Positions 12,225 to 24,118 are shown, numbered from the stretch's first letter. The stretch is 64,000 bases of DNA from Rostrohypoxylon terebratum (GCA_022497145.1 MU385867.1:372001-436000); one strand, 5' to 3'. Notes: generated by a model not told the origin, from the letters alone. Made by a program: numbers and translations.

Positions 12225-15200
12225 CTCGAGTATTTCGCTATCTATCCTTTATACAATATTCCCCGACGTGGTGTTCGAACTATCGTGATTCTTACGACCA
12301 ATCCAACAAACAATGCGCCCAAAATTTCGAACTTCGAGGATAAAGGAGGTAGACTTCCACGTCAAAGTCTCAGATCATATGTCGACGGATATTAAGTTAC
12401 AAACTCGGTCGGTATACTCCGCAAACCTTCTTTGGTTCTCCCACGTAGACGTTTCTCCTCCACCCTCGGACACCTCGATGGTGCAATCGTGTTCGTGCAA
12501 CGGCTATGCGACCTTCGGTCAAGAACGCGTATACCGTTTTAACGTTTTCGTACTGCGTCTCGTCAAAAGTCAAATTTTGCTAGGACCTAGATGTCGTTAT
12601 CTATATACGTAGGTAATTAGATGATGAGATATACTTAGATAGGGCAAATCTGGGTAGGGGGGAAAGGAGTCTATTATATAGACTAATATTGGAAGTTGTA
12701 GTGGTCTTCCCTGTCTATTCAAGCCACCCCCAGGAGAAAACGATGATCTAGAAACCCAGGATCGCAGTCTTGGTTCCCTTGCACACAACAAAGCTACACA
12801 TACATAGATCTGCGGCTTATCACCCAAACTCATCAAGCCAAACTTACTGTATCGCTATATTCATATCTGGGCTATATTCACTTGGCAGCTTTGGGTACGG
12901 CATATTACTAAGGCGGCGCCAGACCTTCTCATCTCTAGTGTCTCGGCCAACGAGATCAATGCCTCTGGCGGTTCGAGAGTACACATGTGAAATCTGAGAA
13001 CTCCGTTTGATAGGTCTTCATCCCAGGCATGTTCAGACGGAAGCGGGATGCAGGCTGTGCAATGCAGAAGAAGCCGTCGGTCTATTTCATCATGTTCTTT
13101 TACCTACCCCCTGTGGTGTCACCTACCTACTACTATGTACTATCTTATGGACCCTGAATCCAAAGAGCTGGCATTAATTCCCCAGATGTGTGCCTGTTGG
13201 GGGCACATCGCCGTTGCTGACGACAGCTAGTCCCCTAAACACCCCCTCCTCCCCTCCACGGCTTCGCCAAGACCCGATGCATGGTCGCAGCCGAGCTTGC
13301 TTGGTTTCAAGGCAGTGCTACTTGGCGGGCTGCAGTGCTATCTGCTAGCAAATGCTGGATACCTAGGTCCTAGGACCTAGGTAGGTATGCAGATCCCGTT
13401 TGAGGGCAAGTAAAGTGAGGTAGGTACCTAGGTAGGTTTCCGATAGTGGGATGACAACCCGACGTAACCCAACATACTGCCCTTATTAAGAATCGCGGCC
13501 GCGGTGATTCGCCAATGGTCCCTGGACGGTACCGAATCACGCACCGCGCTCTCGGCAGGGTTCCCTTCCGTAGGCAGGCGTAAGGTTCTGCCGCGGGGTA
13601 TCAGTATTCCATTTTTAGGGCAGGTTTTTGTCAGCAGCAGGGCATAGGAGATTGGCAGCAAATGAATGGCTGGATTTGGCATGTACGGAGTTTCGTGCTG
13701 TAGATCACTGTCCCGTTTCAGGATGAAGCTTTTGTCATGAACGGACGCTATTATTTCACTACTACTTAGGGGCGGAATTTTAGGTTATTCCAAATTCGTC
13801 GAGTTCGTCAAGTTGGGAGAATGGCTTTATTGCGGTATATGTGCTGAGTACCATAAACATGGAAGATCTTGGGAGACCCGCGCACGACAAAATTATGGCC
13901 TGGCTGTTGCTCGGACCGAGTTATGTACACTCTCAACTTAAGCATGCCAAGCGCCAATGATGGCAAAGTAGTTGATAATGCGGATAGGACGGCATATTAA
14001 ACAGATACATGTGCTTGCGTTCTGGCGTCAGACGTAATACAATATATCACAACATCCATCCGCGGGCACCCGGCGTCACCGTTGTTGACGAGAAACAAGT
14101 GTATGTCGCGAGACCAGCAAGGAACTAATCATGAGGCTCTGCATACCCGTGAAGCCCTCGCTTGCCTGCTACGCGGGGTTCGTGCAATCGTCTCGGCTTT
14201 CGCTTATTGTGCGTCTCCTCGTTTCTACCATCGACACCGTACAATGTTGATCAATGCTGGGGGATCGGCAGCTGGCGTTTCCACGGGATGGAGTCTTTGT
14301 ATAATGAGATAACCGATGATTCCAGCTAGACGGATATAAGTAAAAGACCGGTAATATCTAGAAATAGAATTGCCATATTAGGGCACACGTGTGCGATCTC
14401 TTTTCTTGGAGAACACAAGTCTGACGTAGTGCTGGATGTGGTGGTATAGCACAAAATTCGGTAGTGCCTACGATGCTAATGGTACCTAACCTTAACGTGT
14501 AGATGAGTGCTTAGGTCAGTGTGGTAACCATGCCTCGGTCACAGTCGGGACGTCGGTAGCTTGCTTGTTGTAGGGTTGCGGTGTCAACATGTATGCCAAG
14601 GGAATGGTGGTAGGGTGGACAAGGTATGCTGTCCTATGTGGGATGCGGTCCCAGGCTCCTGGAAGCTTGAAAGGTTTTGTTGACTTTACTCGTCATAAAA
14701 TCGTTTATTGCCTGCATCTCTGTCACCTTTCCTTAGGTTACGATCTGTCTATCATGTATGAAATGTATATCGTCCGTCCCCCCGATTCCCTTCTCCTATA
14801 GGATCCACACTTCTGCAGGTGGTATAAGGGTATTCTTCAATATTGCAGCTGCCGACTATATCACATACGTACTCGTAGTTATTACCTAAGTTATTAGTAA
14901 CTGTTATCATTATGAGGATAAGTGTACAAATAGCACCATTATCTGTTTCGGGAGGAAGCTGAAGCTCCTTGGTTGGCGGAACCTGCAGCAGTGTGATATG
15001 TCATGCCTCTTGGGGCAGTGCGCTTGCGCGTCCTCTCGATGAGCTGGACGCATTCCAACTACTCGACAAATACTAGACCCAATGCTTGCACAGAATAGTG
15101 ACATTCATGATAAGGATTCTTTCCTTAGCACTTCATCTATACGCCGTGATAATGCATCTAGTTGCAGCGGAGGCCTCTTTCGATCACGAAATTTTATCGA

Positions 15201-15425
15201 AATATTGTCACAAACGACGAAGCAACAGGGATATTTCTTGGCTGCTCGACAGCCCTGTGAATATTCTCTCCATTAATAACGAGTCGTCCCAAATCGAACT
15301 ATTAGTCTAATATAGTGACTTTAATCACCATAAAACTCCCAACTATCGCCGAGCTTGCTAAAATTGCATGCAAAGCGACTTAAAACACCCTCTTCATAAC
15401 GATGCTGTCCCACCGTAACCATAAG
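12225..15425. other. 3.2-kb intergenic region, no gene seen
   Basis: The open frames here are short, mostly lack ATG-anchored family features, and resemble translated simple sequence. Two clusters of overlapping CCTAGG/TAGGTA palindromes lie at 13361-13387 and 13419-13439. The DNA upstream of 12300 serves as promoter for the minus-strand DOMON gene; 15300-15425 is the 3' flank of the kinase gene. I see no RNA gene. Confidence 0.45.
13361..13439. repeat. Cluster of CCTAGG/TAGGTA palindromes
   Basis: Overlapping short palindromes built on CCTAGG and GGTACC occur at 13361-13387 and again at 13419-13439. Similar strings occur at 6959-6980, 18651-18682, 28081-28100, 48861-48902, 49545-49570 and 56006-56031, always outside coding exons. 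Confidence 0.7.
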
Positions 15426-16934
15426 CTAAGCTTCGGCACACATAAAACCGTTGTTCTCTATCAGACTGTTGGAAGCCACGAAACTGAATCCGCCAAAAGG
15501 GTCTTCCTTAAAGCCGTCCTTTGGCGAAAATTCGTTCCAGGGGTCTTTGGCGACGATGGGGCTCAAACACAACTCTGTAAATTCCGGAGCAAAGTTCTCC
15601 GCAAGTTCGGGGTCTGTGATCATCGGTTGGATCGGCGCCTCTAATTCCCTGTTGGCAAGCTTCTTCCAGTCGATCTTGCGGAAGAATCTATGCTTCTTGA
15701 TGATCTGCAGATCTTTGGGCATGTTGGAGCCTAGGCGTTTGGCGGGGTCCTTCTTCAAAAGCCGCGTAAGCAGGTCCTTGGCATCAGGCCCCAGGAAATA
15801 CGGCAAGATGAGCTTCTGCTTGACGATGTTGCTCTGAATTTTGGCATGGTTGCCGCCTCGGAAAGGTGGATTGCCCGTCATGAGGTCGTAACCCAGCGCA
15901 CCGAACGACCACCAATCAACTGCCTTGCCGTATTTCTGCCCTTGAACGACCTCGGGTGCCATATACTCAACAGTTCCTAGTATGGACTTGCATCCACCAT
16001 CCTCTTCTACCGCAACTTTGGATAGTCCGAAATCAGTTAGCAGAAGATGACCTTGCGCATCTAACAGACAGTTCTCAGGCTTCAAGTCCCTGTAAACTAC
16101 GCCGAGCGTATCGTGAAGATGAGACAAGGCAAGCACCATCTCGGCCATGTAGAAGGCAGCGACTGGTTCGGGGAACATCTTCTCGGTGTTGAGATGAGTG
16201 AAGAGCTCGCCGCCTTGTCCGTACTCAAGGATGAGGTACAGTTTTTCTTGATCCTGGAATGCATAGAATAACTTGACGACGAAGGGGTGTCTGTTGACAG
16301 ACTCGAGAATCTGTCGTTCCGTCTTTGTTTGCTCGACAAGTTTTTTGTGGACAACAACCGAAGCTTTCTTAAATTGTTTCTGCGCGTATAGCCGACCGGT
16401 GGTGCGTTGCTTTACGAGAAGAACGGTGCCGTACGTCCCCTTTCCGAGACAACGGAGAGGCTCGAAGTCGTCCGACTGCATTTTCCGAGGTACCAATCCA
16501 CCCTCGATCGCACCGTAGCGCTTCTCTCGTACGCTTTCGCTAACGAAGTCATGTTCCAGAGGAACCTCATAGCTGGTTGATCCGGCCTCCGAGATTTCAT
16601 CGTCACTTCGGCCTGTATGACTAGTGAATCCGCTCAGGACACGTTGCCTACTGGCGCTTCGAGTCCGGGACATGGTGCTCGATCGTGAGTCCCCTAGGCT
16701 GAGAGGTTCGAGTTGCATTCGTAGCTTGGCAATACCGCTGATCGCAGGCGAATGACTGCCGCGCAAAACCGGACTACAGTTAGCGCTGACGACATCGTCG
16801 ATGCGAGGGGCACGGCCGCGTCGTGCAGACAGAGGTGGTGTCATGCAATGATCGGATTCATCGTCGCCGGACACGATTGGGGTGGGTGCGAAACCGCGAA
16901 CGGTTGTAAGCGCAGGAGCGGCTGGTGGCAACAT
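15426..16934 (-). CDS. Psk1/S6K-like AGC protein kinase
   Basis: Serine/threonine kinase of the ribosomal S6 kinase branch, closest in layout to fission yeast Psk1. It is a single exon of 502 residues. A low-complexity Ser/Arg-rich N-terminus of about 150 residues precedes the kinase domain (about 157-412): G164 of GKGTYGTV, K186 in LYAQKQFKK, VYRDLKPEN, TDFGLSK. The activation segment is KSILGTVEYMAPEV, with the phosphorylatable serine before ILGT. The AGC C-terminal extension ends in the hydrophobic motif FGGFSFVASNS. No C2 domain is present, which separates it from the Sch9-like kinase at 3.0-5.7 kb. Start 16934 is the first ATG after an in-frame upstream stop. Known Psk1 proteins act in TORC1 signalling; that role here is inferred. 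Confidence 0.88.
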   Translation of the reverse strand: MLPPAAPALTTVRGFAPTPIVSGDDESDHCMTPPLSARRGRAPRIDDVVSANCSPVLRGSHSPAISGIAKLRMQLEPLSLGDSRSSTMSRTRSASRQRVLSGFTSHTGRSDDEISEAGSTSYEVPLEHDFVSESVREKRYGAIEGGLVPRKMQSDDFEPLRCLGKGTYGTVLLVKQRTTGRLYAQKQFKKASVVVHKKLVEQTKTERQILESVNRHPFVVKLFYAFQDQEKLYLILEYGQGGELFTHLNTEKMFPEPVAAFYMAEMVLALSHLHDTLGVVYRDLKPENCLLDAQGHLLLTDFGLSKVAVEEDGGCKSILGTVEYMAPEVVQGQKYGKAVDWWSFGALGYDLMTGNPPFRGGNHAKIQSNIVKQKLILPYFLGPDAKDLLTRLLKKDPAKRLGSNMPKDLQIIKKHRFFRKIDWKKLANRELEAPIQPMITDPELAENFAPEFTELCLSPIVAKDPWNEFSPKDGFKEDPFGGFSFVASNSLIENNGFMCAEA

Positions 16935-19295
16935 TTCTACTTCCTCCTCTTAACCCTCCCTATACCTATACCTGATTATCGTATATATTTCAGAAAAATG
17001 ACCTAATCAATAGGTCTAGTAAAATAAGAGCCTTCCGCTGATTTGGCCCTGTCAACCCGCCCCGATTCAAGGTAGGCGGGTTCCGCGTCGTCGCTCGGCG
17101 TCGGAGCGTGCTTCGCGAAGATAATCGGAGTGTACTGGTTGAAGGGTCGAAGTCATCTGGTTGCAGCTTATAGATGAAGAAAATCGGTCGTAATCGTTTT
17201 GCTGATGCATTGGCAATCGCGTAGTTTAGTATAAAGTCGTTTCCGGTTTGTTGTAAGGACGAAGTTGAGTTCACCTGACGGTGGTGTTTAAGAAGGAAAG
17301 GAAGGAATTTAGAAAAAAATGTAAGAACAGGCCACCACTTTCTTTTAATTATGCGACTGTACCAGTCTCCAGAAAGTTTTTTTTGGATTTAGGGTGGGGT
17401 GTAGCGAGCGGATCTTAATTTCACACGCTAACTTTAACCTTATGGCCCAATCTTTTTGGGCTCCTTCTATTTTCAGCTGTGTAGCCCCCTGTAAGTGAGC
17501 CAGTCTCGTGTTAGGGCAGGTTAAGTTAGGCGGACTTTAGGACCTTTTCAGGCAGTTAGGGTGCCTAACATTCCCCGCGTTCCCGCGATTAGCCGCTAGT
17601 GTACATACATACTCCATACAGCATATGTACAGCTGACAATCAGGCACATGTTCTCGCTGTAACCAATGAGTTGGCGTGCAATATTACATACAATACGTAC
17701 AGGTCCATACCAAAATCAAGGAACGCAACTAGCCCTATCGTCAAAGAGTGACTTCATTCCATTCATACCCTGAGTCTTTACCACGTGAAGATGAAAGTAT
17801 ATAAATATATATTGAATATGTAGATACTACTTTAATCTTCTTAGGATGCATTTCGTAAGGAATTGAAGTTAAAATGTAAATACGATAGAATCATGTGTAC
17901 ATCCACAAAAATAACATTGAATGTTGTACACATTAATTTCATTAGTAAAAGCCAAGGATAAAGTGTAGAAGTTGCATGATTTCTCGGAGTTACTGTGCCG
18001 CCGCCAACTTCTAATGCACGTATTAGCAATTTAGCACTCAGATTCAATGGAGAACGTACGATGATTATAGACACCTACCTATCACTACTAGTAGACAAGA
18101 TGATACGTGGTCAATGGTCATACTTAGGTCTTAACCTAAGGATATCTCAAGAGTTATTCATGCTAGGCAAATTGTTACTTGTCACCCTCGAGCCTCTCGT
18201 TGAACTCAAATGAGTGTCTCGGAAATGGATAAAGTGGCTTCAATACGTTTTTGAATGCGATAGTCTTTGCCTATTTCGACTGTCGTTGATACACCGATTC
18301 TTTGGATTCTTTGGAGGGTGAACCTATTAATACTTAATTACTTAGGTACTTCGCTATCATGATTATTGGCCGCTGGCTTCCTGGCGTCAGACTTTTTGTC
18401 ACATGTTGAATTTTATCATCACAAGGAGAAAGTCATTGCGATACTTGGGACTCAATGCTCATAATTAGGTTGGGTCACATCCCGTTGATGCCCCCTGGGG
18501 AAAGATGTTACGTGCAGTTTTCGATCAGATCAGATGAGGTATTTATAAATTAGATCTTGATTTATCGTCCCGTAAATGAGACCAGGTTCTCAGTCTCTTC
18601 AACGCCGCTGGCGAAAGCGTGAGTTTTGAAAAAGTACCTACATACATGGGGTACCTAGGTACCTACATAGTAGGTCCTAGGAGAAAACATTAGAAGATGA
18701 AGCGATGTTGTATTTTCTAAGAAAACGTCGAAATCCACTTGTGTGGGAAAAAGCTAATTAAACCCTTCGGGTGCCAGTAGTAGCTTCCCTCTTTACTACC
18801 CCATCACTAGGTGCATATCTGTATCGATTATATGCTACATATGATAATTCATTGATACAAAGGCACTCATACCAGCGTCAATAGTGTCCTAAACCATGAC
18901 ACTTAAAGCCAAATATATGCAAAACATTAGAGATGACCGTGAATCATGAAGCAATGGGAAAGTGGAAATATAAAATTTCAAAGACTGGGCAGTCCCGGTA
19001 GATTTGAAGTTACGGTTAATTAGGTAGGTACCTGCTGCTGTACATACTACATAGGTACTGGAAGGTGTACAAACCAGATGCTAAATCGAGCAAGATAGAG
19101 AGCTTTGACCACTTTACCACTGATACCCCGGCGCGACTTAGCCTGGTAGCTTCGCGAAAAAAAAAAGCTGCCATCTGAAAGTTTCTTTGCTTGAACCTCA
19201 AAATATATCATAATTCTCGCCAACCAACCTTAACAACATCGCCGTCACCAAGGTCTAGAATTTAAGAGTCCAGTTGACGATCAAGATTGCCCATC
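16935..19295. other. 2.4-kb AT-rich intergenic region between divergent genes
   Basis: This separates the minus-strand S6K-like kinase from plus-strand Prp4 and must contain both promoters. The middle part (about 17600-18950) is AT-rich with few open frames. A palindromic GGTACC/CCTAGG group lies at 18651-18682. No gene or RNA was recognised. Confidence 0.45.
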
Positions 19296-20922
19296 ATGAT
19301 GCACCCATCGCGGCAAGCATATGTGGAGGAAGCAGAAGAGGTAAAGACTCATAAGGCCCCAGTCATCCATTCTACAACGCGTGAGAACTAATCTTTACTG
19401 TACTTAGGATCATGGGATGACTTTGGACCAAGTTCCGGAAGACCATGATTATGATATCCCTTCAGCTGCTGCCGGGATTGCTCCGGAGAAAGCGTCAGCT
19501 ATATTGTCCCAATTCGAGCGGAAAAGACGAGCTGCGACGATGGCGGTACCGACAGACGATGGCCGAGTACGCGCTAGACTACGAGAGCTCGGAGAACCCA
19601 TAACACTCTTTGGCGAAGGACCAGGAGATCGACGAGATAGATTGAGAGAACTATTAACTTTACAGGCAGAGCAGGCACCGGGAGAATCGCCTGATGTAGA
19701 TATGGAGGACGCCCCGGAAGAAGGCCAAGAAGATCAAGAAGAGGAATTCTATACGACAGGCTCTGATGAGTTGTTAAAGGCGCGGCAAGACATTGCTACA
19801 TTCTCTTTACCTCGCGCAAAACGAAGGTTGGCGTTCCAGAAAGAGGAGGCATCAATACCCTTACGAACACACGTCAAATTTCGCAAGCAGATCAAGGAGC
19901 GTTTACAAGCTTTCGAACTCCAAGGCTCACAGACCGCAGGGGACAGGAATGTTAGTATGACGAGGATATCCCCCAACGGCGGATATGTCGCTGCAGGAAA
20001 CTGGGGAGGTTCTATCAAGTTAATCGAAATACCAACACTACAAGAGAAGATGACTTTACGAGGGCACACAAACAGAGTGAGCGGCATCTCTTGGCTCCCT
20101 GGCTCAACACTCCCCGAAAGTAACGTGTCGCCAGACACAGTCAACCTAGCCTCAGGTGGCGCTGAGGGGCAAGTGAACCTTTGGTCATTAAACAAGGATA
20201 CGCCCCTGTCAACCCTCGAAGGACATGGCCAGCGAGTATGTCGAGTCGAATTCCACCCCTCTGGCCGATATCTCGCCTCGGCTTCCGAAGATACTACGTG
20301 GCGCTTGTGGGATGTTGAGTCGACCACTGAATTGTTACTACAAGAAGGCCATTCAAGAGGTGTATTTGCCATCAGTTTTAACACGGACGGATCGCTACTA
20401 GCTAGTGGAGGTCTGGATAGCATTGGAAGAATATGGGATTTGAGATCCGGAAGAACAGTCATGATTCTAGACGGCCACGGAGATGGACACATCAAACCCA
20501 TCCATGGTCTTGACTGGGGCTCAGATGGCTATCGAGTCCTTAGTGGTTCGGCAGATGGTTGGATCAAATGCTGGGACGTGAGGAAAGTCCAGCGAACAGG
20601 AGGGATTGGTGCCCATACTAGCGCAGTCTCGGATCTCAGATGGTATAAGGGATTAGACGACCCCCTCACTGGTATCCCTCCGGGACTTGACGAAAAGGGG
20701 AATCAGATTCCCAAGAAGTCAAGCACGTTCTTCGCTTCTAGCGGATTCGACCGTAAGGTCAACGTCTTTTCTGCTGATGACTGGACCCTTGTGCAGACGC
20801 TGGAAGGACATACAGGGCCAGTCGCAAGTGTAGACATTAGTAGGGATGGGAGATGGATTGTGAGTGGTGGACATGACAGAACTGTGAAATTGTGGGGTCG
20901 GAACGATGGTGAAGGAGTATGA
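19296..20922 (+). CDS. prp4: U4/U6 snRNP component Prp4 (WD40)
   Basis: Spliceosomal WD40 protein of the U4/U6.U5 tri-snRNP. Exon 1 (19296-19340) encodes MMHPSRQAYVEEAEE. A 67-nt intron (19341-19407, donor GTAAAG, ACTAAT branch-like site, TTAG) joins in phase 0 to exon 2 (19408-20922), for 519 residues. The N-terminal PRP4 motif is present (VPTDDGRVRARLRELGEPI, then LFGEGPGDRRDRLRELL), followed by an acidic stretch and a basic SLPRAKRRLAFQKEE segment. Seven WD-type repeats follow, with GH...WD dipeptides such as GHTNRVSGISWLPG, WRLWDVES, GRIWDLRS and IKCWDVRK. The short first exon was chosen because the region upstream of 19408 lacks a frame-compatible ATG in exon 2, and the encoded residues resemble the N-terminus of fungal Prp4. 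Confidence 0.9.
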
Positions 20923-21544
20923 GAGAATGTTCCAAGGTTCACACATGGAGAACTCAAAGTGGCAGGATAGCAGAAACTCAGAAGATACCCATTATACATA
21001 TTATAAATACCTACAAGTATGTAGGCAGTTGCCACGGCACTGAGAAAGAAATCGTGAATGCTAGCATGAACTATGAGTTAGTACTATAAACTTATAAGTA
21101 GTTTGTAGGTACAGGGGTATATGTACTATTACTAAGATAAGGTAAGTGATCATAGACCCACACCTCAGGGTGCGACCGCCGACCGTGAATCCGATAGAGA
21201 AGGGAAGTAGCATTTCAAAGGAGTATCACCAATCATTTGAAACGACCATTTAACCTTAGAAACTTCATAAACTTTAGAAACATTCTTCACTATTTTTTGC
21301 CTCTTTTCAATGTTCTCGCCCAGGTCTACCTAGTCATTTCTTTGACATACCTATTTTTTTTTTCGAGAAGCCACCTCAACAGAAGAGATGGTCTCGTTAT
21401 CGACGCTACTTAAGTCTTAGATACCTCATCCGATGACCCACCTTACATAAGGTTTCGATTGCCAGCTGCCAACTGCCAACCGTCGCGAAAGCTCACGATC
21501 GCATTCTTCTACCTTTTTTTCCTTTCTTTCTTTTTCACAACGTC
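20923..21544. other. Intergenic spacer between Prp4 and cyclin genes
   Basis: 622 bp holding the prp4 3' flank and the cyclin promoter. Pyrimidine-rich sequence with T and CTTTC runs occurs at 21350-21366 and 21510-21540, just upstream of the cyclin ATG. No other gene seen. Confidence 0.4.
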
Positions 21545-23050
21545 ATGGCGAGTACTATCGATAGTTACCGACCTTACCGGGAACCTTATCAATTTCCTAC
21601 CGCACCTACTGCCAACAACAACGCGAACAGCACTTCCAAGTCTCCTGCAAGAAGACGCGACGTGCCTCCACCAGCCCCTTCGCCACCGACCAACTCATCG
21701 CGTACCTCTCCTCCTGCACCACAATCGCGACTCAGCGCACTTTCTTCTGGTCGCCCGGCGACTAAGACGCCAATCACGATGGCAAACCAATGGTACTTCA
21801 CCCAAGAAGAAGTCCTCAGCAGCCCGAGCATTCTAGATGGACTATCACCAGCAGAAGAGCGACTACGACGGGCGAAAGGCGTCAACTTTATCTATCAAGC
21901 CGGCATTCTACTCGAGCTTCCTCAAACTACCCTTTACGTTGCAGGCGTCTTCTTCCACAGATTCTTTATGAGATGTAGCATGGTTGAAGAAAAGCATGGA
22001 ATCCACCACTACGTAAGTCAACCAGGGACTAACCAGTGCATTCCAAACCAGCGACGAGTTCCGCTTTACCCGGACTTGACGAGTGACCTGATCCTCTCAT
22101 CGTTCAAGCAAGGGCAAAGATGTTTTGCATCGAATCTGTCGCTAATCATACCATTGGTACAGAACATTGCAGCGACTTCTCTCTTCCTTGCCAACAAGAC
22201 GGAGGAAAACTGCCGAAAAACGAAAGACATCATCATCGCAGTTGCAAAAGTCGCCCAAAAGAATGCTAAGCTCATCGTAGACGAACAATCCAAGGAATAC
22301 TGGAGATGGCGAGACAGCATTCTCATGTTTGAGGAAGTCATGTTGGAAAACTTGACTTTTGACCTCATAATTGACAGCCCGCATTTCAAGTTGTACGACT
22401 TCCTCGGCCAGTTAGGAGTCATCCACAACAAGAACCTGCGACATGCAGCATGGGCATTCTGCAACGACTCGTGCTTGGCTATTTTACCGCTCCTAATGGA
22501 CGCGCGCGACATTGCTATTGCTGCTATCTTTTTTTCTAGTACCTTTACCGGAGAGCGAATCGAAGATGTAAACGGCGAGCCATGGTGGAAGGCGCTTAAT
22601 GGTAATGAAGACCACTGCGCCAAAGCAATCCAAGTCCTCAAAGAATTCTATGTCGAGAATCCCTTACGAAAACAAGAAAACCCTTACTCGCAGTCGCCCT
22701 TGTTCATCCTAGAAAATACCAGAAGAAGAGGAGAGGATATCAGCCAGCGTTCGATCAACGGTACACCGAGAACCGAAAGCGCCACCCAGAGCCCCAAAGC
22801 TAAAGTTAGTGGTATGGACGAAGCGGCGGCGGAGCGAGAAATCGACACCGCCGCAGCTGAAACCGCAGCCGAAGCTGCTCCCGGTGATTCCGATACTGTT
22901 CTCAAGGAGGCTGCGAACAACCCAACTATCCACTCCGGCACGAACGGGGCTAAGCGAAAAGACGTCGAGTCCATAGCATCGGAAATCAGAGATCCCAAGA
23001 GGCAGCGTCTTGGATCAGACGACGATGATGAAGGCGAAGTGCATGAGTAG
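21545..23050 (+). CDS. Cyclin K/T-like cyclin (CTD-kinase partner)
   Basis: Transcription-type cyclin, expected to partner a Cdk9/Cdk12-like kinase that phosphorylates RNA polymerase II. Two exons (21545-22012, 22163-23050) give 451 residues. A Pro/Ser-rich N-terminus is followed by the cyclin box, beginning NQWYFTQEEVLSSPS and containing TLYVAGVFFHRFFMR, then across the intron NIAATSLFLANKTEENCRK and YWRWRDSILMFEEVMLENL. The second cyclin fold includes AWAFCNDSCLAILPLLMDA. The C-terminus is low-complexity with KRKDVE and DPKRQRLG, probably a nuclear signal, then acidic residues. The 150-nt intron (GTAAGT...ACAG) is open in frame but would split the conserved HHY-NIAATS block, so I treat it as spliced. 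Which of the Pch1, Ctk2 or cyclin K classes it belongs to is unsettled. Confidence 0.82.
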   Translation: MASTIDSYRPYREPYQFPTAPTANNNANSTSKSPARRRDVPPPAPSPPTNSSRTSPPAPQSRLSALSSGRPATKTPITMANQWYFTQEEVLSSPSILDGLSPAEERLRRAKGVNFIYQAGILLELPQTTLYVAGVFFHRFFMRCSMVEEKHGIHHYVSQPGTNQCIPNQRRVPLYPDLTSDLILSSFKQGQRCFASNLSLIIPLVQNIAATSLFLANKTEENCRKTKDIIIAVAKVAQKNAKLIVDEQSKEYWRWRDSILMFEEVMLENLTFDLIIDSPHFKLYDFLGQLGVIHNKNLRHAAWAFCNDSCLAILPLLMDARDIAIAAIFFSSTFTGERIEDVNGEPWWKALNGNEDHCAKAIQVLKEFYVENPLRKQENPYSQSPLFILENTRRRGEDISQRSINGTPRTESATQSPKAKVSGMDEAAAEREIDTAAAETAAEAAPGDSDTVLKEAANNPTIHSGTNGAKRKDVESIASEIRDPKRQRLGSDDDDEGEVHE

Positions 23051-23377
23051 AGACATGTACTAGCCTGGCGAGACGAGATTTTGGCATATCAAGAGGCAGG
23101 CGAGCTGTCTGATGCCCAGACCTCTTTTCATGAAGAGGTAGCTTTCTCGAATGAAGACTTTTCGGATTCTTCGAATTGGGAATTGGTATATCTCCCTGAA
23201 GACGAAGAGGCCCATAGTTATGAAGAATCGATGGAATCTCCTGGAGAAGAATCTAGTGAGGAAAACAGTCCTAGCGTGAAAACCCCTGAGAAAGAGAAGT
23301 CTGAGGAGGGCTTGTGGGAAGATTTCTTTGAAGACGAGGGTTATGAATCAAATCAGATAATGATGCCTGAGAGTTAG
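23051..23377 (+). other. Acidic open frame continuing past the cyclin stop codon
   Basis: After the cyclin TAG (23048-23050) the same frame stays open for 108 codons until TAG at 23375-23377. The encoded peptide is strongly acidic, rich in Glu, Ser and Asp, with segments such as SNWELVYLPEDEE and EKSEEGLWEDFFEDE. It has no ATG near its start, so it cannot be an independent gene without an upstream exon. It may be a lost C-terminal tail, a readthrough extension, an exon reached by a splice I cannot identify, or chance. Confidence 0.35.
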
Positions 23378-24118
23378 GAACGGCTACTTTGGGCCTAAAT
23401 TTCCTAGGGATGTCGTGGTTTTTCACATTTCCAAGGTAACCAGGCTATCTCGCCAAACTCTTACTGAAAACGACTTTTCAACACGGCCAAAACACTCGCC
23501 AGCACACCCAGACTACAGCACTGAAGAGGTTGAGCAAACCAGAAAAACGAGGCAACCCCAGCGCTGGAACCTTTCCGTTCTACTTTCTGTTTCATTACCA
23601 AACAAGCCTCATAATTTACGTACGGCGTTCTCGGATCAGGTGCAAAGGGAGGGGAGTTGGACCCGGCAAATCATCTTTTCTGATCTTCTCGAGGCCGGGG
23701 ATAAAGCGCGGTGCCTCATTTTGTTCCAGGCTAGGTCTACGATACCTTTCATATTTGCACGGTCGCGTGTTGTACATTAAAACGGACACGAAAGAGAGCA
23801 TGTTGCATTTTTGATCGAGGGGATCGTGTACGTAAGGTAGCCATACCTTTTGATGAGGGGATGATACTTGATACCTCTTTTCTTTAGTTACCTACCTTTA
23901 TGGGGACTCATACGAATGCATAACCCATCATTTCTACGTTTGGCTGCGTTAATATTGATGTTGAAGTGATTTAATGACTTGGTGATTTATGTATGTTGTA
24001 CATTGAGTTTTTTAAGCTATAAAGCCATGGGCTATCATAACCACTTATACATACAATAGATGCTCTAAGTATAACCTACCCGTCCGTCTATTTTATACGC
24101 CATCCAATACCCAAACAC
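23378..24118. other. Convergent intergenic spacer
   Basis: 741 bp between the cyclin tail (+) and the dihydrouridine synthase (-), so mainly two 3' flanks. It contains AT-rich stretches and several overlapping open frames without domain features. No gene recognised. Confidence 0.4.

Noticed and set aside
19749..20501. 250-codon open frame antisense to prp4
   Set aside because: It lies wholly inside the well-supported WD40 gene on the other strand and shows no domain.
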